Positions 23,272 to 32,624 of a stretch of 35,364 nt of DNA are shown here, piece after piece. The DNA lies in IMG/VR virus record IMGVR_UViG_3300002242_000631, positions 1 through 35,364 of that record; one strand, 5' to 3'. The notes below the pieces were generated by a model. The model worked only from the letters and a program-made list of their open reading frames with translations. It did no database searches and was not told the origin of the DNA. The DNA comes from a virus. Made by a program: the position numbers and the translations under genes. Position 1 is the first letter of the stretch. Every line of letters begins with the position of its first letter.

Positions 23272-23754
23272 ATGAAGTCTATAGTAATAGCATTGACACT
23301 GCTAGTAACGAACGTGTTTGCATTAGATGACTTCGACCTGTATAGATATGGTCCTGATGCTAAATTAAATATTGAAAGAGAGGCCTTTGTAACCAAAATA
23401 GTCTTCTATGACTCATTTGAAGACCTACAAGTTGCCTTTAAGAAGGCTACTCGTAATAAGAAGGCTGGTGAGGTAAGGGGTTTCACAATGGTTTCTAGAG
23501 GTCAAGATGTATGTGTGATACATGTAGAAAGACCTAAGATCTGGGATGACAGGGAAGCTATGGCCATTATGGGTCATGAGATATACCATTGTACTTTTGC
23601 AGACCATAAGAAGGTTGTTGTAGATCAAGACCACGAAGATAAGAAAGATCTTACAGATAAGGATAAGGAATTAGAACTAGATAACTTAAAAGAAGAGTGT
23701 GAAGGTACTACATTTGAAATAGCAGGTTGTAAAGAGTTAGAAGAAACTAAATAA
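23272..23754 (+). CDS. Secreted metzincin-like zinc peptidase candidate
   Basis: The 160-residue protein starts with a signal peptide, MKSIVIALTLLVTNVFA, with a likely cut after VFA (residue 17). It contains MGHEIYHCTFADH at 100-112, giving H102, E103, H106 and H112. That is HExxHxxxxxH, the metzincin zinc-ligand spacing, with Phe where Gly is usual. Cysteines at about 81 and 107, and two in the C-terminal region (about 143-153), could form disulphides in the periplasm. The Asp/Lys-rich C-terminal part is probably flexible. It lies after the holin genes, so an envelope or lysis role is plausible. It could also be a non-catalytic zinc protein. Confidence 0.65.
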   Translation: MKSIVIALTLLVTNVFALDDFDLYRYGPDAKLNIEREAFVTKIVFYDSFEDLQVAFKKATRNKKAGEVRGFTMVSRGQDVCVIHVERPKIWDDREAMAIMGHEIYHCTFADHKKVVVDQDHEDKKDLTDKDKELELDNLKEECEGTTFEIAGCKELEETK

Positions 23755-23767
23755 CATAGGAGGCATT

Positions 23768-26700
23768 ATGCCATTTAATACTACCCCAGACATTGACTTC
23801 TCTGCGATTGGTCTTATTACAGACGTACCACCTCACAGCTTACCCCCTGGTGCATGGTCTGACTGTTTAAACATTAGACCTAAAGATGCTTCAGTGCAGG
23901 GTGTTTTAGATTTTGTAGCCTCTGATATTGACTTATTTGGTAGATTCTCTATTGTAGATGTTACTGATGAAATCTCTACGAACTTAGAGACTGCAACAGC
24001 AGCAATGCAGGTTGTTAAAGACAGAATTACCTTAGCTCAGGAAGAAATACAAGCGGGTATCGATACTGCACAAGATGCGTTGAGTACAGCAAATGAAAAT
24101 CTAATAGAGCAACAAGAGTTACTACTAGATAAAGAGGAAGAAATCGAAGAGGCACAAGAGTTATATGATATTCTAGACTCTACCCTTTACGATGCTTGGT
24201 TTGATGCAGATGCCAAGTATACGGCTGCCGATACGGCACATGGTTATTTAGTAGCCGCCTATAATGCTTGGGATGCTGCATCGACTGCTTATGGTAATAT
24301 TAATACAGATCTTATATACCACTGTACCGCTTACAACAATGATGGTGTTTGTACTGGAACAGAGACAGGTTATAAAGTAGTCAGAGATGCCGTTACAGAG
24401 CTTCTAGTGGATGCACAAGGGGACTGGGATGCTAAGGCTACTTTAAGAACTAGTGTACAGAACAAAGAAGTAACACACAGGAATGCAACTACAACATTAG
24501 AGAATGCACAAACTGTCTTTGATAATACTGATATGTTTGATACGGATAACTTTAACAGTGCACAGGATTCGTTACAACAAGCTCAGTATGATTATGATAT
24601 TTCTCTTGGTATTGTAACTGCAAGTAGTCATATAACAAATGTAGCTACATTAGATGCTTTAGATGATGCATTAGAGCTTGCTGTTGCAAACTTAGAAACA
24701 GCAGAAGCTACTTACTCACAACAAACTTTTAACCTTCTACAACCTGAGTTAAACACACTTACCGAGGCTGAGAAAGACTTACAAGATATAAGAAATATCT
24801 ACGACTCTCTTGCAGATGCTAATACAAATGAGATAACAGCTAAGGCTGCTTTTGAGACCTTTGAAGCTCTTATAAAAGAGAGAGATGATGCACAAGAAGC
24901 CTCTGATAAACTAAATACAGACGCTGAAGAGGTTCAGACTAAACAGGCAGAGTATGACACTGCGTTTGCAGCTGACCCTGCATCGCAAGCAACGATAGAT
25001 GCCCAAATAGCCCTAGACGTGGCCAATGGTGATTTAGATAATACATTAGAAGCCTACACAATAGATGCTACTTTAGCAGAAGCTTTTGAACAATCTAGAA
25101 CTAGATTAGATGATGCTTTTGAAGCACTACACACTTCTTTATCTTCTTACGGAACTTGTGATATTGCAGGACACCCTAATAAGGATATATGTGAAGCTAA
25201 CGGTGGTTCTTGGTCGGTCCCTGATCTTGATTATGAAATGATTGGTGCTTTCAATACAGCTGTAGATAACCAACTAACAGAACTAGAAACTATCAAAGAT
25301 AATATGGTAGAGTACGCTGAATTGTCTGATTTCTTATACCAAGAAAGTTTGTTGACTTTAGCACAAGCAACAGACAGTTGGGAAACAGCCACTGAAGAAA
25401 AAGAAGCTGCTGAGACAGCTAACGGGGCAGCTACCTCTGGTGAGTCTTATGATTTAATGATTCTAAAACAAGAGGCATTCGATGTAGCTGCAGAGGCTTA
25501 TTGGCGGACAAAACCTATACTCCCAGATGGTACGGAGAAACATAATTATATTCCTGGTGGAACTGTAGACAACAAGTACACTTCCGTATGGTTTAAATCG
25601 GAGGCTTGGGGTGAGAATGTAACTACAGGTGCTGCACTTTCTGCTGATACAGATAACACAGCCCTACTAGCAACCCGTAGAGCTGCTGTAGCCTCCTTAG
25701 AAACTGAGGCATCTCTTATAGAAGATGAGATTGTAATTAAAGAGGAAGCTTTAGAGGTTACACAGGACGCAGCATATGTAGCAGGTATCAAAAAAGTCAA
25801 TCAGGACATATTGAATGATTTTGATAAAAAACAAGAAGAACTTAATGATGCCAACGAGGCTTACCAAGATGCACTGTTAACCTCTAATACGTTATCAGAA
25901 GCTGCTGATTTGAATATACTAAATGGAAGAGCTGTAGCGGTGACACAATTTACACCTGCAGGATCTGATGGTCTTATCTTAGCTTATATCGTTAAGGGTG
26001 TGGATAATAAGGGACATGTAATTATTTATGATGTAGATTCTGATGTTTGGAATAACGTCACACCTGCTACAGAGGAACATGTATTCACCTTTGATGGTAA
26101 ACATAAGCCTCAAATATTCGTATTTAACGGTTGTTTGATTGTTAACCCTGCTACAGATTGTCCACCACTATGGTGTGAGGCTTCTGTGGAGGCGGGAAGT
26201 CTTATTGAGATGCCAGATTGGTTCAATGATAGGTATAAAGAACCTGGTACTGATGAGGTTCAGTTGATTACCTTATCTGGTGTTCCTTTTGAAGGCAACT
26301 ACCCTTCATTCCTAAGTGTTACTTTGGATGGAGAAGTCAAAGAGTTAGATTTAGATATATTTACAGATGATACTTTAGAAAATGTTGCAGTAAGCCTAGC
26401 TAATGCTATTGGTTCTTATGCTGTAGCCTCTAATAACACAGTGTCTATAACATTCCCTGCTGATTACGGTAATGTACCATCTATCCACTCAGACTCAGGT
26501 GACTCTGGTCTTGTAGTTTCTATAACTACTACAACTAAAGGTGTAGCCCCAGTTGGTACCCCATTAGTAACTAGAATACTAAGGCCGTTCAATAATAGAC
26601 TTATTGCAATGGACATCAAAGAGGAGAGAGACCCTTCTATTACAGAAGATGATGAGTTCTTACCTATTGACTTCCTATGGTCTGGTAATATCAAGACACA

Positions 26701-27610
26701 AGGTACCCTAGTGGGCCTAGAATGGGCTATTTCATCCATTAATACAGCAGGTGATTCTTTCTTAACACAGACACCTGGTAAGATTGTAGATGGTATGCAA
26801 TTAGGTCCTTACTTCATGGTCTACAAAGATGATGCTGTTATTCAGGCCTCTGAGACAGGTAATGCTTTTGTATTGAACTTCAGATCAGTATTTGAAGATG
26901 ATGGTCTTTACAGTAGTGGTTGTACGGCACCTATTGGTAATAATCAACACTTAGTTGTTGGTAATTATGGTGTCTATATCCATGATGGTCAAACACAGAA
27001 ACAACACATTGCTAAGGGTATCTTCCAAGATTTCCTATTCAAGGCTGTTGATCCTGCTCATAAAGATAGGTCTTTTGTGTTCCAACAAACTAGAGATAAA
27101 GAGATTTGGTTCTGCTTTAGTTCTGTTGGTAATACTGGTACAGGTTGTAATGGTGCTTTTGTATACGACTATGAAGCTCAGAAGTTACACAGAAGAACCT
27201 TACCTGATGTCACGGATCTATATGAGACTGAGTTAGACGGTAAGATGGAAATCTACGGTGCTACTAGTACTGGTCTTCAAATACTAGATCCTGAATCTTA
27301 TGTTAGTGGTGGTTGGTTTGAGAGAAAGAACGAAAGCCTTCAATCTAATAACTTTAAGACTGTAACAGGTTGTAATATTAAATCAGAAGGTGCTGTTGAT
27401 GTCTACTCAGCATCTAATAAGAATATCAATGATCTGGAGGTTTACACTTCTACACCGTTTGACCCTGCTGAGGACTATAAGGTCAATTTTAGACAAAACG
27501 GACGTTACCTATCAATAAAGATTGAAATGGTCGATGATAGTAATCAAGTTGCAATTAACCCTAAATTAACAACTATCTCTTTCGATATGAAGGAGACAAG
27601 CAGGAGATAA
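23768..27610 (+). CDS. Tail nozzle (tail tubular protein B-like) with a large helical insertion
   Basis: Residues 1-50 (MPFNTTPDIDFSAIGLITDVPPHSLPPGAWSDCLNIRPKD) are the standard opening of podovirus nozzle proteins. The family pattern resumes near residue 718 (NGRAVAVTQFTPAG...IIYDVDSDVWNNVTP) and runs to the end. That part includes RPFNNRLIAMDI, FLWSGNIKTQGTL, FMVYKDDAVIQASETG and LHRRTLPDVTDL. In between lie about 660 residues rich in Ala, Thr, Asp, Glu and Asn, mostly coiled-coil-like, with two cysteine-containing islands. Without the insertion the protein would be ~620 residues, a normal size. It has a strong ATAGGAGG site. The nozzle closes the tail and carries fibres. Confidence 0.85.
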   Translation: MPFNTTPDIDFSAIGLITDVPPHSLPPGAWSDCLNIRPKDASVQGVLDFVASDIDLFGRFSIVDVTDEISTNLETATAAMQVVKDRITLAQEEIQAGIDTAQDALSTANENLIEQQELLLDKEEEIEEAQELYDILDSTLYDAWFDADAKYTAADTAHGYLVAAYNAWDAASTAYGNINTDLIYHCTAYNNDGVCTGTETGYKVVRDAVTELLVDAQGDWDAKATLRTSVQNKEVTHRNATTTLENAQTVFDNTDMFDTDNFNSAQDSLQQAQYDYDISLGIVTASSHITNVATLDALDDALELAVANLETAEATYSQQTFNLLQPELNTLTEAEKDLQDIRNIYDSLADANTNEITAKAAFETFEALIKERDDAQEASDKLNTDAEEVQTKQAEYDTAFAADPASQATIDAQIALDVANGDLDNTLEAYTIDATLAEAFEQSRTRLDDAFEALHTSLSSYGTCDIAGHPNKDICEANGGSWSVPDLDYEMIGAFNTAVDNQLTELETIKDNMVEYAELSDFLYQESLLTLAQATDSWETATEEKEAAETANGAATSGESYDLMILKQEAFDVAAEAYWRTKPILPDGTEKHNYIPGGTVDNKYTSVWFKSEAWGENVTTGAALSADTDNTALLATRRAAVASLETEASLIEDEIVIKEEALEVTQDAAYVAGIKKVNQDILNDFDKKQEELNDANEAYQDALLTSNTLSEAADLNILNGRAVAVTQFTPAGSDGLILAYIVKGVDNKGHVIIYDVDSDVWNNVTPATEEHVFTFDGKHKPQIFVFNGCLIVNPATDCPPLWCEASVEAGSLIEMPDWFNDRYKEPGTDEVQLITLSGVPFEGNYPSFLSVTLDGEVKELDLDIFTDDTLENVAVSLANAIGSYAVASNNTVSITFPADYGNVPSIHSDSGDSGLVVSITTTTKGVAPVGTPLVTRILRPFNNRLIAMDIKEERDPSITEDDEFLPIDFLWSGNIKTQGTLVGLEWAISSINTAGDSFLTQTPGKIVDGMQLGPYFMVYKDDAVIQASETGNAFVLNFRSVFEDDGLYSSGCTAPIGNNQHLVVGNYGVYIHDGQTQKQHIAKGIFQDFLFKAVDPAHKDRSFVFQQTRDKEIWFCFSSVGNTGTGCNGAFVYDYEAQKLHRRTLPDVTDLYETELDGKMEIYGATSTGLQILDPESYVSGGWFERKNESLQSNNFKTVTGCNIKSEGAVDVYSASNKNINDLEVYTSTPFDPAEDYKVNFRQNGRYLSIKIEMVDDSNQVAINPKLTTISFDMKETSRR

Positions 27611-27613
27611 CTA

Positions 27614-29725
27614 ATGAGTTCTTTATCGAATACAGCTATTGAGATGAGACTCTCTCTTTTAGAGAGTGGCACTAGTACTTCAGGTGGTTCGTCAACCTCT
27701 GCAGAGACTGCATCTAATGTAGTATCTACGTCCTCTGACGGTAGTGAGATTGTAGGAACAAATCTGTATGTGGCCTATGCTACTTCTGTAATCGGTGCTG
27801 ATACCTTTGGTAAAGTGCCTGTCCAATCTGCTGTACAAGGATTTAGGCTATCTAGGGATATAGCTTTTGATGAGTCTGGTGATGTTCTCCCTTGGGTTGG
27901 TCTACTAACATCTAGTAGCCCTTTCCAATCAGAAGACCCTGTTGATTACATATGGTCTAATGCTACTACAGGTGCTGGTGTAACTTCTGCATTCTTTGTA
28001 AGATATTACACATTAAACCCTGGATTAGCTGCCTTTATTGGTGACCCTGATAACCCTGGGGATGGTATCTATTGGCAGGAAGTACCTGCTAGTGGTGAGA
28101 TACCCTCAGCTGCCACTTGGATGGTTGAAAGATACACCATTGGTGGTTCTAACACCTCTTGGCAATTAAGACCCCTAAGGGTCTCTGAGAACTTCTTACC
28201 TTTTGTTAAGTACTCTAAGGTAGGTACAGCACCTATTCTTAATACAAGTACTTGGGATGAGGATGTAATTGAGGCTGTAGCAGACCAAACAGGACTACCT
28301 TACTCTAATATAAGAGAGTTAGGCTACGGTACTGTTGTTGTTGTAGACTACGATGACGGTACCTCTCAGACGGGTGTTCTAAAACAAGTTAATGGTTTAG
28401 ATGTTTGGGAACCACCTGGTGAGATGATCCCAGGTAATCTAGTTGTAGACGGTACTATTGCAGGTGATAAGATACAGGCTAATAGTATCACATCAGACCA
28501 AATTGGTGCTAATGAGATTAATGCTAATCATCTAGAAGTAGGTGCTGTTAATGCACAGGCTATTACAATTGATGGTAATATCCACATCCAAACCCCTGAA
28601 GAAGGTTACTGTTTAAATACGTCGTATACAGACAAGGTGTCTTGTGAGGGCATTGGTTCTACTTGGGTAGAGGAGTATTCATCAGGACTTAGTGCAGGTG
28701 AATATACTACTGGATATGATACCTTCTTGTATCCTGACGGATCAGCAGACAGACCTCTACCTTCAGATTCAAGTATTTTCCTAGGTCTTGATAACTTAGA
28801 GGAAATTGCTGAAATTAATGCTAAGTTCTTCGTAGGTAACAAGGATGAGTACATCAGTTGGAATGGTAAAAAATTAACTATTGGTGGAAACATTGTTACC
28901 TCTGGTAATATCCAATCTATGGACGGTTCTAAGATTATCTTAGCAACTTATAAGTTAGATGGTAGGGTCTCTGGTCCCAACATGTCAAATAGAGTAAATG
29001 CGTGTATAGCCCCAGTTACGGCTTCAGCTAGTGGTGAAGTACTTGAATTTGATATAGATATTATTGAAGAAACTTTTGATAAGAATCTGGTCCCTGTTGT
29101 CAACGATGCTAATGGTCTACATATGGACAACGGTTGGTCATTAGAGTACGGTAAACTTGGTTCTAAGACTGGTATGTACACACCTGGTTCAGGTATGGCT
29201 TTTATGTATGATCAGGAATCTACTATTGAGCTTGTCTACAAGAAACAAGAAATGTTAACTGATGATTGGACCCCGATGAATGGTCTGTTTGTTATAAGAA
29301 AAGCGGATTTCCCATTCTTAAACTTCCAACTTAGGTTATCGGTAAACCCAAACTTCTCGACTGCTGAAGTAGGTTTTAATGCCTTTGCAGGTGGTCTGTC
29401 TGAAACTATTACTGTTGATTTGGACAATGCAAATGGTACTACTCTAGACCTTACTGGGTACGGTTTTACTAAGATAGAGGCCATACAAGCTACCCCTATC
29501 TATGGACTGCCTCATACTGGCCAATATTGTTATGATGGTGGTGTTCTTAACACAAACATTACTAATAAGGTAACTTGTGAGGATTATGAGTTTGACTGGG
29601 TAACACCTTGGATGCACTCTGTTGTAACTGAGTTTATTGACGTAAATACTATAAAACTTCATGGGTTCACTGGTACAACAGAGTTAGGTGCTGGTAGGCT
29701 TACTGTAAGTATCGATGGTTACTAA
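27614..29725 (+). CDS. Tail fibre or tip protein, 703 aa
   Basis: The N-terminus is a helix and Ser/Thr-rich linker (1-45), followed by a beta-type region (50-270). Residues about 273-320 read PGNLVVDGTIAGDKIQANSITSDQIGANEINANHL, the repeating 'G-I-x-D-x-I-x-A-x-S-I-T' segment found in phage central fibres and J-like tip proteins. The C-terminal half is beta-rich. Two cysteine motifs with C-E-x5-W occur at residues 331-351 and 637-662. It follows the nozzle by four bases, so it is probably a fibre or tip attached to it. Confidence 0.75.
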   Translation: MSSLSNTAIEMRLSLLESGTSTSGGSSTSAETASNVVSTSSDGSEIVGTNLYVAYATSVIGADTFGKVPVQSAVQGFRLSRDIAFDESGDVLPWVGLLTSSSPFQSEDPVDYIWSNATTGAGVTSAFFVRYYTLNPGLAAFIGDPDNPGDGIYWQEVPASGEIPSAATWMVERYTIGGSNTSWQLRPLRVSENFLPFVKYSKVGTAPILNTSTWDEDVIEAVADQTGLPYSNIRELGYGTVVVVDYDDGTSQTGVLKQVNGLDVWEPPGEMIPGNLVVDGTIAGDKIQANSITSDQIGANEINANHLEVGAVNAQAITIDGNIHIQTPEEGYCLNTSYTDKVSCEGIGSTWVEEYSSGLSAGEYTTGYDTFLYPDGSADRPLPSDSSIFLGLDNLEEIAEINAKFFVGNKDEYISWNGKKLTIGGNIVTSGNIQSMDGSKIILATYKLDGRVSGPNMSNRVNACIAPVTASASGEVLEFDIDIIEETFDKNLVPVVNDANGLHMDNGWSLEYGKLGSKTGMYTPGSGMAFMYDQESTIELVYKKQEMLTDDWTPMNGLFVIRKADFPFLNFQLRLSVNPNFSTAEVGFNAFAGGLSETITVDLDNANGTTLDLTGYGFTKIEAIQATPIYGLPHTGQYCYDGGVLNTNITNKVTCEDYEFDWVTPWMHSVVTEFIDVNTIKLHGFTGTTELGAGRLTVSIDGY

Positions 29726-29741
29726 GAAAGAAGGAGAAGGA

Positions 29742-30197
29742 ATGTACGATATAAGAATGTTAACACAAGATGAATGTTTAGACAGATGGGTCCACATTAA
29801 GCCCTACTTAGAGAAAGCTTTGGCCTACTCTAGGGGTGAGTGGACTTCTAATGAAATACTAAAAGAGATAATGGTACAACCACTATTATTTCACCTGTGG
29901 GAAATATCTAATGATGGTAAGGTAGTTGCTTTGGCAAGTACCAGATCTATCAATTATGGCTCTTTCTCATCACTTCATATTATCACATTAGCTAATGTAG
30001 ATACTGATGAAGATATAAGATGGGAAGACTATCAAGAGGAGGCTTTAGAGCCCGTTATTAAGATGGCTAGAGAGGCTGGTCTTGATAGAATTGAGTTTAC
30101 AGGAAGAAGAGGTTGGTTGAGGAAACTTAAAAGTATTGGCTGGAAGGAACAATATATCACAATGGATATGGAATTAAAAGGAGAATCAGATGCGTAA
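29742..30197 (+). CDS. GNAT-fold protein of the ejection-protein block
   Basis: The ATG at 29742 has AAGGAGA at about 29730-29737. An in-frame ATG at 29715 lies inside the previous gene and ahead of that site, so I prefer 29742 (151 residues). The order VVALASTRS (strand), long helix YQEEALEPVIKMAREAGLDRIEF, then GRRGWLRKLKSIGWKEQYITMDMEL is the phage GNAT-like pattern. T7 gp13-type proteins at the same position are similar. The acetyl-CoA loop is not clear, so it may be a structural relative without activity. It overlaps the next gene by eight bases. Confidence 0.7.
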   Translation: MYDIRMLTQDECLDRWVHIKPYLEKALAYSRGEWTSNEILKEIMVQPLLFHLWEISNDGKVVALASTRSINYGSFSSLHIITLANVDTDEDIRWEDYQEEALEPVIKMAREAGLDRIEFTGRRGWLRKLKSIGWKEQYITMDMELKGESDA

Positions 30198-30936
30198 GAT
30201 TACGACTGGAGCCACTTGGCAAATGACAGACGAAGGTATGTACTTAGAGAAGGAAAACTTCTACTTTATACCTGAAGATGTAGAGATTGCAGAATGCAAA
30301 GGAAAGAAGACAACGACCTCAACCTCAAGTTATCCTAAGGAGTTCCTTCCTTACATAACTCAGGTTATGGAGAATGCTCAAAATGCCTACAATGCAGGTG
30401 ACCTGAGTAAGGTTGCAGACTTATCAGCAGACCAACTAGAGGCCCTACAGAGGGGTCGTGGTGCTGCGGATAGACAAGACCAGATGGCTGTAGAGTCTAG
30501 AGGTGCGTTAGATCGTATTAAGTCTGATATGGGAGCTAGAGATACCTCTGCTGCCCGTAATATGGCTATGATGGGTGCCCAACAGGGTATGAATAAACTA
30601 TTAGGATCAGCAGGTGCCTCAGGTAACCTAGGTGGTTCTAGACAAGCATTGAGCCGTATGGGTATGGAGAATGACTTAGGAAGAGCTTTCTATGACATTG
30701 AGAATCAAGAGCTTAATAGACAAGCACAGGCTGCAGCAGGTTACCAACAGGCTACAGGTGCTCAACAGGGTATTGAAACTATGGGTGCCCAGACATTAGG
30801 ACAAGTAGGTCAGGTTATTCAATCTCAAGATCAGGCTCAATTAGACTCTGTACTTAAGGGTTTACAGAATGTATCAGGTATGTACCAAGGTATTATTCCA
30901 AGAGAGAACAACACTGTACAGACTGGCGGTAAATAG
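30190..30936 (+). CDS. Internal virion (ejection) protein
   Basis: The 248-residue protein has a short N-terminal part, then KKTTTSTSSYPKEFLPYITQVMENAQNAYNAGDLSKVADLSADQLEAL (about 39-86). This 'YPKE..PYI...' opening is typical of small internal or ejection proteins of podoviruses next to the GNAT-like gene. The rest is Ala/Gln/Gly-rich helix (90-235), with little hydrophobic core and many Met residues. It should be packed in the head and ejected to help form the DNA channel. There is no membrane segment. Confidence 0.7.
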   Translation: MRKITTGATWQMTDEGMYLEKENFYFIPEDVEIAECKGKKTTTSTSSYPKEFLPYITQVMENAQNAYNAGDLSKVADLSADQLEALQRGRGAADRQDQMAVESRGALDRIKSDMGARDTSAARNMAMMGAQQGMNKLLGSAGASGNLGGSRQALSRMGMENDLGRAFYDIENQELNRQAQAAAGYQQATGAQQGIETMGAQTLGQVGQVIQSQDQAQLDSVLKGLQNVSGMYQGIIPRENNTVQTGGK

Positions 30937-30938
30937 TC

Positions 30939-31553
30939 ATGGCTGTTAATGGTTTTCTAAGTAATGAATGGGCTCCTAAAAACTGGGACCATGACAATAT
31001 GCCCACAGCACCCCACACCAACTACGACAGATTAATGCGTCCAGCTTGGAGTACCGATCCAGGATCCGAGTATCAACAGTTTAAAAATAGTGGTCAAACA
31101 TCCTTTATAGGTGATAACGACATGCCTGACTTCGACCTAGGTAACTTCTTAGGTGAATTCTGGGGTGGTAAGACTACGTTTGGTAGTAATGCCCCTGAGC
31201 ATAACACATTAGGTAGTACTCTCCCTGAGCATAATACCATTAACTACATGGGTGGGGACAAGAGCCCATTTAGTATCTCTGGTATCAATAAGAACAACAC
31301 TAAGGCTAATACTGCCCCTGGTAACAGTACAGGTGTGCTCAGTAATGGTCAAAACAACTCATACTATGGCCAAGATGTGAACCAAGACAACTCTTATTTC
31401 TCAGGAGATAATGGTGGTTCCGACTCAGGTAGTTATGGTGGTTCTGATTCAGGTAGTTATAGTGACTCTGGTGATAGTAGTTTTGGTACTGCTGAGGGGT
31501 TAGGTGGTTTTTCTAACTCAGAAGAGGATGACTCTGCTGTGAGTGACTTTTAG
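30939..31553 (+). CDS. Low-complexity Gly/Ser/Asn/Asp virion candidate, 204 aa
   Basis: The first ~85 residues are Trp/Asp-rich (EWAPKNWDHDNMP, PAWSTDPGSEYQQF, LGNFLGEFWGGK). Then come two copies of PEHNT (about 88-101) and a long disordered tail of Asn, Gly, Ser and Asp with repeated SDSGSYGGSDSGSYSDSG (about 164-181). No known domain is seen. It begins two bases after the ejection-protein stop. Its place among ejection-type genes suggests a virion protein, but this is inferred. Confidence 0.65.
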   Translation: MAVNGFLSNEWAPKNWDHDNMPTAPHTNYDRLMRPAWSTDPGSEYQQFKNSGQTSFIGDNDMPDFDLGNFLGEFWGGKTTFGSNAPEHNTLGSTLPEHNTINYMGGDKSPFSISGINKNNTKANTAPGNSTGVLSNGQNNSYYGQDVNQDNSYFSGDNGGSDSGSYGGSDSGSYSDSGDSSFGTAEGLGGFSNSEEDDSAVSDF

Positions 31554-31571
31554 TAATTTTGGAGAATAATA

Positions 31572-32114
31572 ATGCCTGAACAAGAAAATAGAAAACTGTT
31601 CTATACAGAAGCTGAGAGACTAGCAGAAGAGAAGAGACAAATGGAGGCCCTACTTGCCCAAGGTTCCCAATTTAGTACCGAAAAGGGTACACAAATAAAT
31701 GAGGGTATGAAGGGTCCTGGTGCAATACTACCACCTGGTGAGGGGGAGAAGGTCTTACTAGAGACTGGTATGGGTGTACTTGGTAACTTATTTAACAGTG
31801 CTGGAAGTAAACTACAGGGTGTCTTAGGTGAGAGGAATGAAGAGTTTCAAAAGTATAATGAGAAGATGGATGCTTATAATCAAATCGATAATAAAATCTT
31901 AGGCAGTAACAACCCTGACAAACTGAAACACCCTGGTAATAGGCCTTTAGAGGGTCCTTTAGACAAACATGGACACTATGAGTCCTTTGAGTTCGGTTGG
32001 CCTGATGACACACCTGATTGGATTAAAAGTGTTGGTGGTAAGGTGGGTGAGGCATTTATGAAGAACGGTGAGTTAGCTGCAAGAGCTGTTTACAATGAAC
32101 TATACAATAAATAG
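31572..32114 (+). CDS. Hypothetical protein, 180 aa
   Basis: The ATG at 31572 has a TGGAGA site. The protein begins with a helical, charged segment (QENRKLFYTEAERLAEEKRQMEALLAQ, about 3-29), then a Gly-rich middle containing LLETGMGVLGNLFNSAGSKL (about 62-81). It ends in a helix with VGEAFMKNGELAARAVYNELYNK. The middle helix could be amphipathic. It lies in the ejection-protein block. I cannot assign it. Confidence 0.65.
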   Translation: MPEQENRKLFYTEAERLAEEKRQMEALLAQGSQFSTEKGTQINEGMKGPGAILPPGEGEKVLLETGMGVLGNLFNSAGSKLQGVLGERNEEFQKYNEKMDAYNQIDNKILGSNNPDKLKHPGNRPLEGPLDKHGHYESFEFGWPDDTPDWIKSVGGKVGEAFMKNGELAARAVYNELYNK

Positions 32115-32123
32115 GAGGGTATT

Positions 32124-32603
32124 ATGAATTTTATGAACGATCCTATGTTTAAGCAAAAGCTTAAAGAGTTGTCTGAAAAGACTGTAGGTACTGGTAATAT
32201 AGGTGGTGAGAAGGGCCCTTTTGGGGATACAAAAATAACACCACCACCATCACCTACTGCACCACCTCCAACTACAGATATGTTGGATCAACAAGATGAA
32301 GTACTCGCTAACGGTATAAAAGATGTCGGTTCCCTATCTAAAGCAGTCAACATGGGTCCAACAGAGGCACCTGCTGCCTTATCTAATAAACTAGAAAGTA
32401 AGGTGTTTACAGAGGGTGGTCCTACAAGTGTTACACAGAATACGGGTGGAATAACAGTAGACCCGACTGTAGCTAAAGCTACTGCGGCAGACCCAGCTAA
32501 GGACTCTAGAATGATGGCCGATGCTCAGGGTAATACCAGAGAGGTCTTGAAAGATATTGACTATATGGCTATCTTTAAAATGCTTGCTGGTGCAGGTGCA
32601 TAA
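32124..32603 (+). CDS. Hypothetical protein with Pro-rich linker, 159 aa
   Basis: TAGGAGG precedes the ATG at 32124. The N-terminus is a short helix (MNFMNDPMFKQKLKELSEK), followed by a Pro/Thr linker (ITPPPSPTAPPPTTD, about 38-52), Ala/Thr-rich sequence and a C-terminal helix (LKDIDYMAIFKMLAGAGA). There are no catalytic motifs. The repeated ATG with AGGAGG in this block indicates strong independent translation of each gene. Probably a small virion or ejection accessory. Confidence 0.65.
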   Translation: MNFMNDPMFKQKLKELSEKTVGTGNIGGEKGPFGDTKITPPPSPTAPPPTTDMLDQQDEVLANGIKDVGSLSKAVNMGPTEAPAALSNKLESKVFTEGGPTSVTQNTGGITVDPTVAKATAADPAKDSRMMADAQGNTREVLKDIDYMAIFKMLAGAGA

Positions 32604-32624
32604 ACAACAAATTAGGAGAAATAT

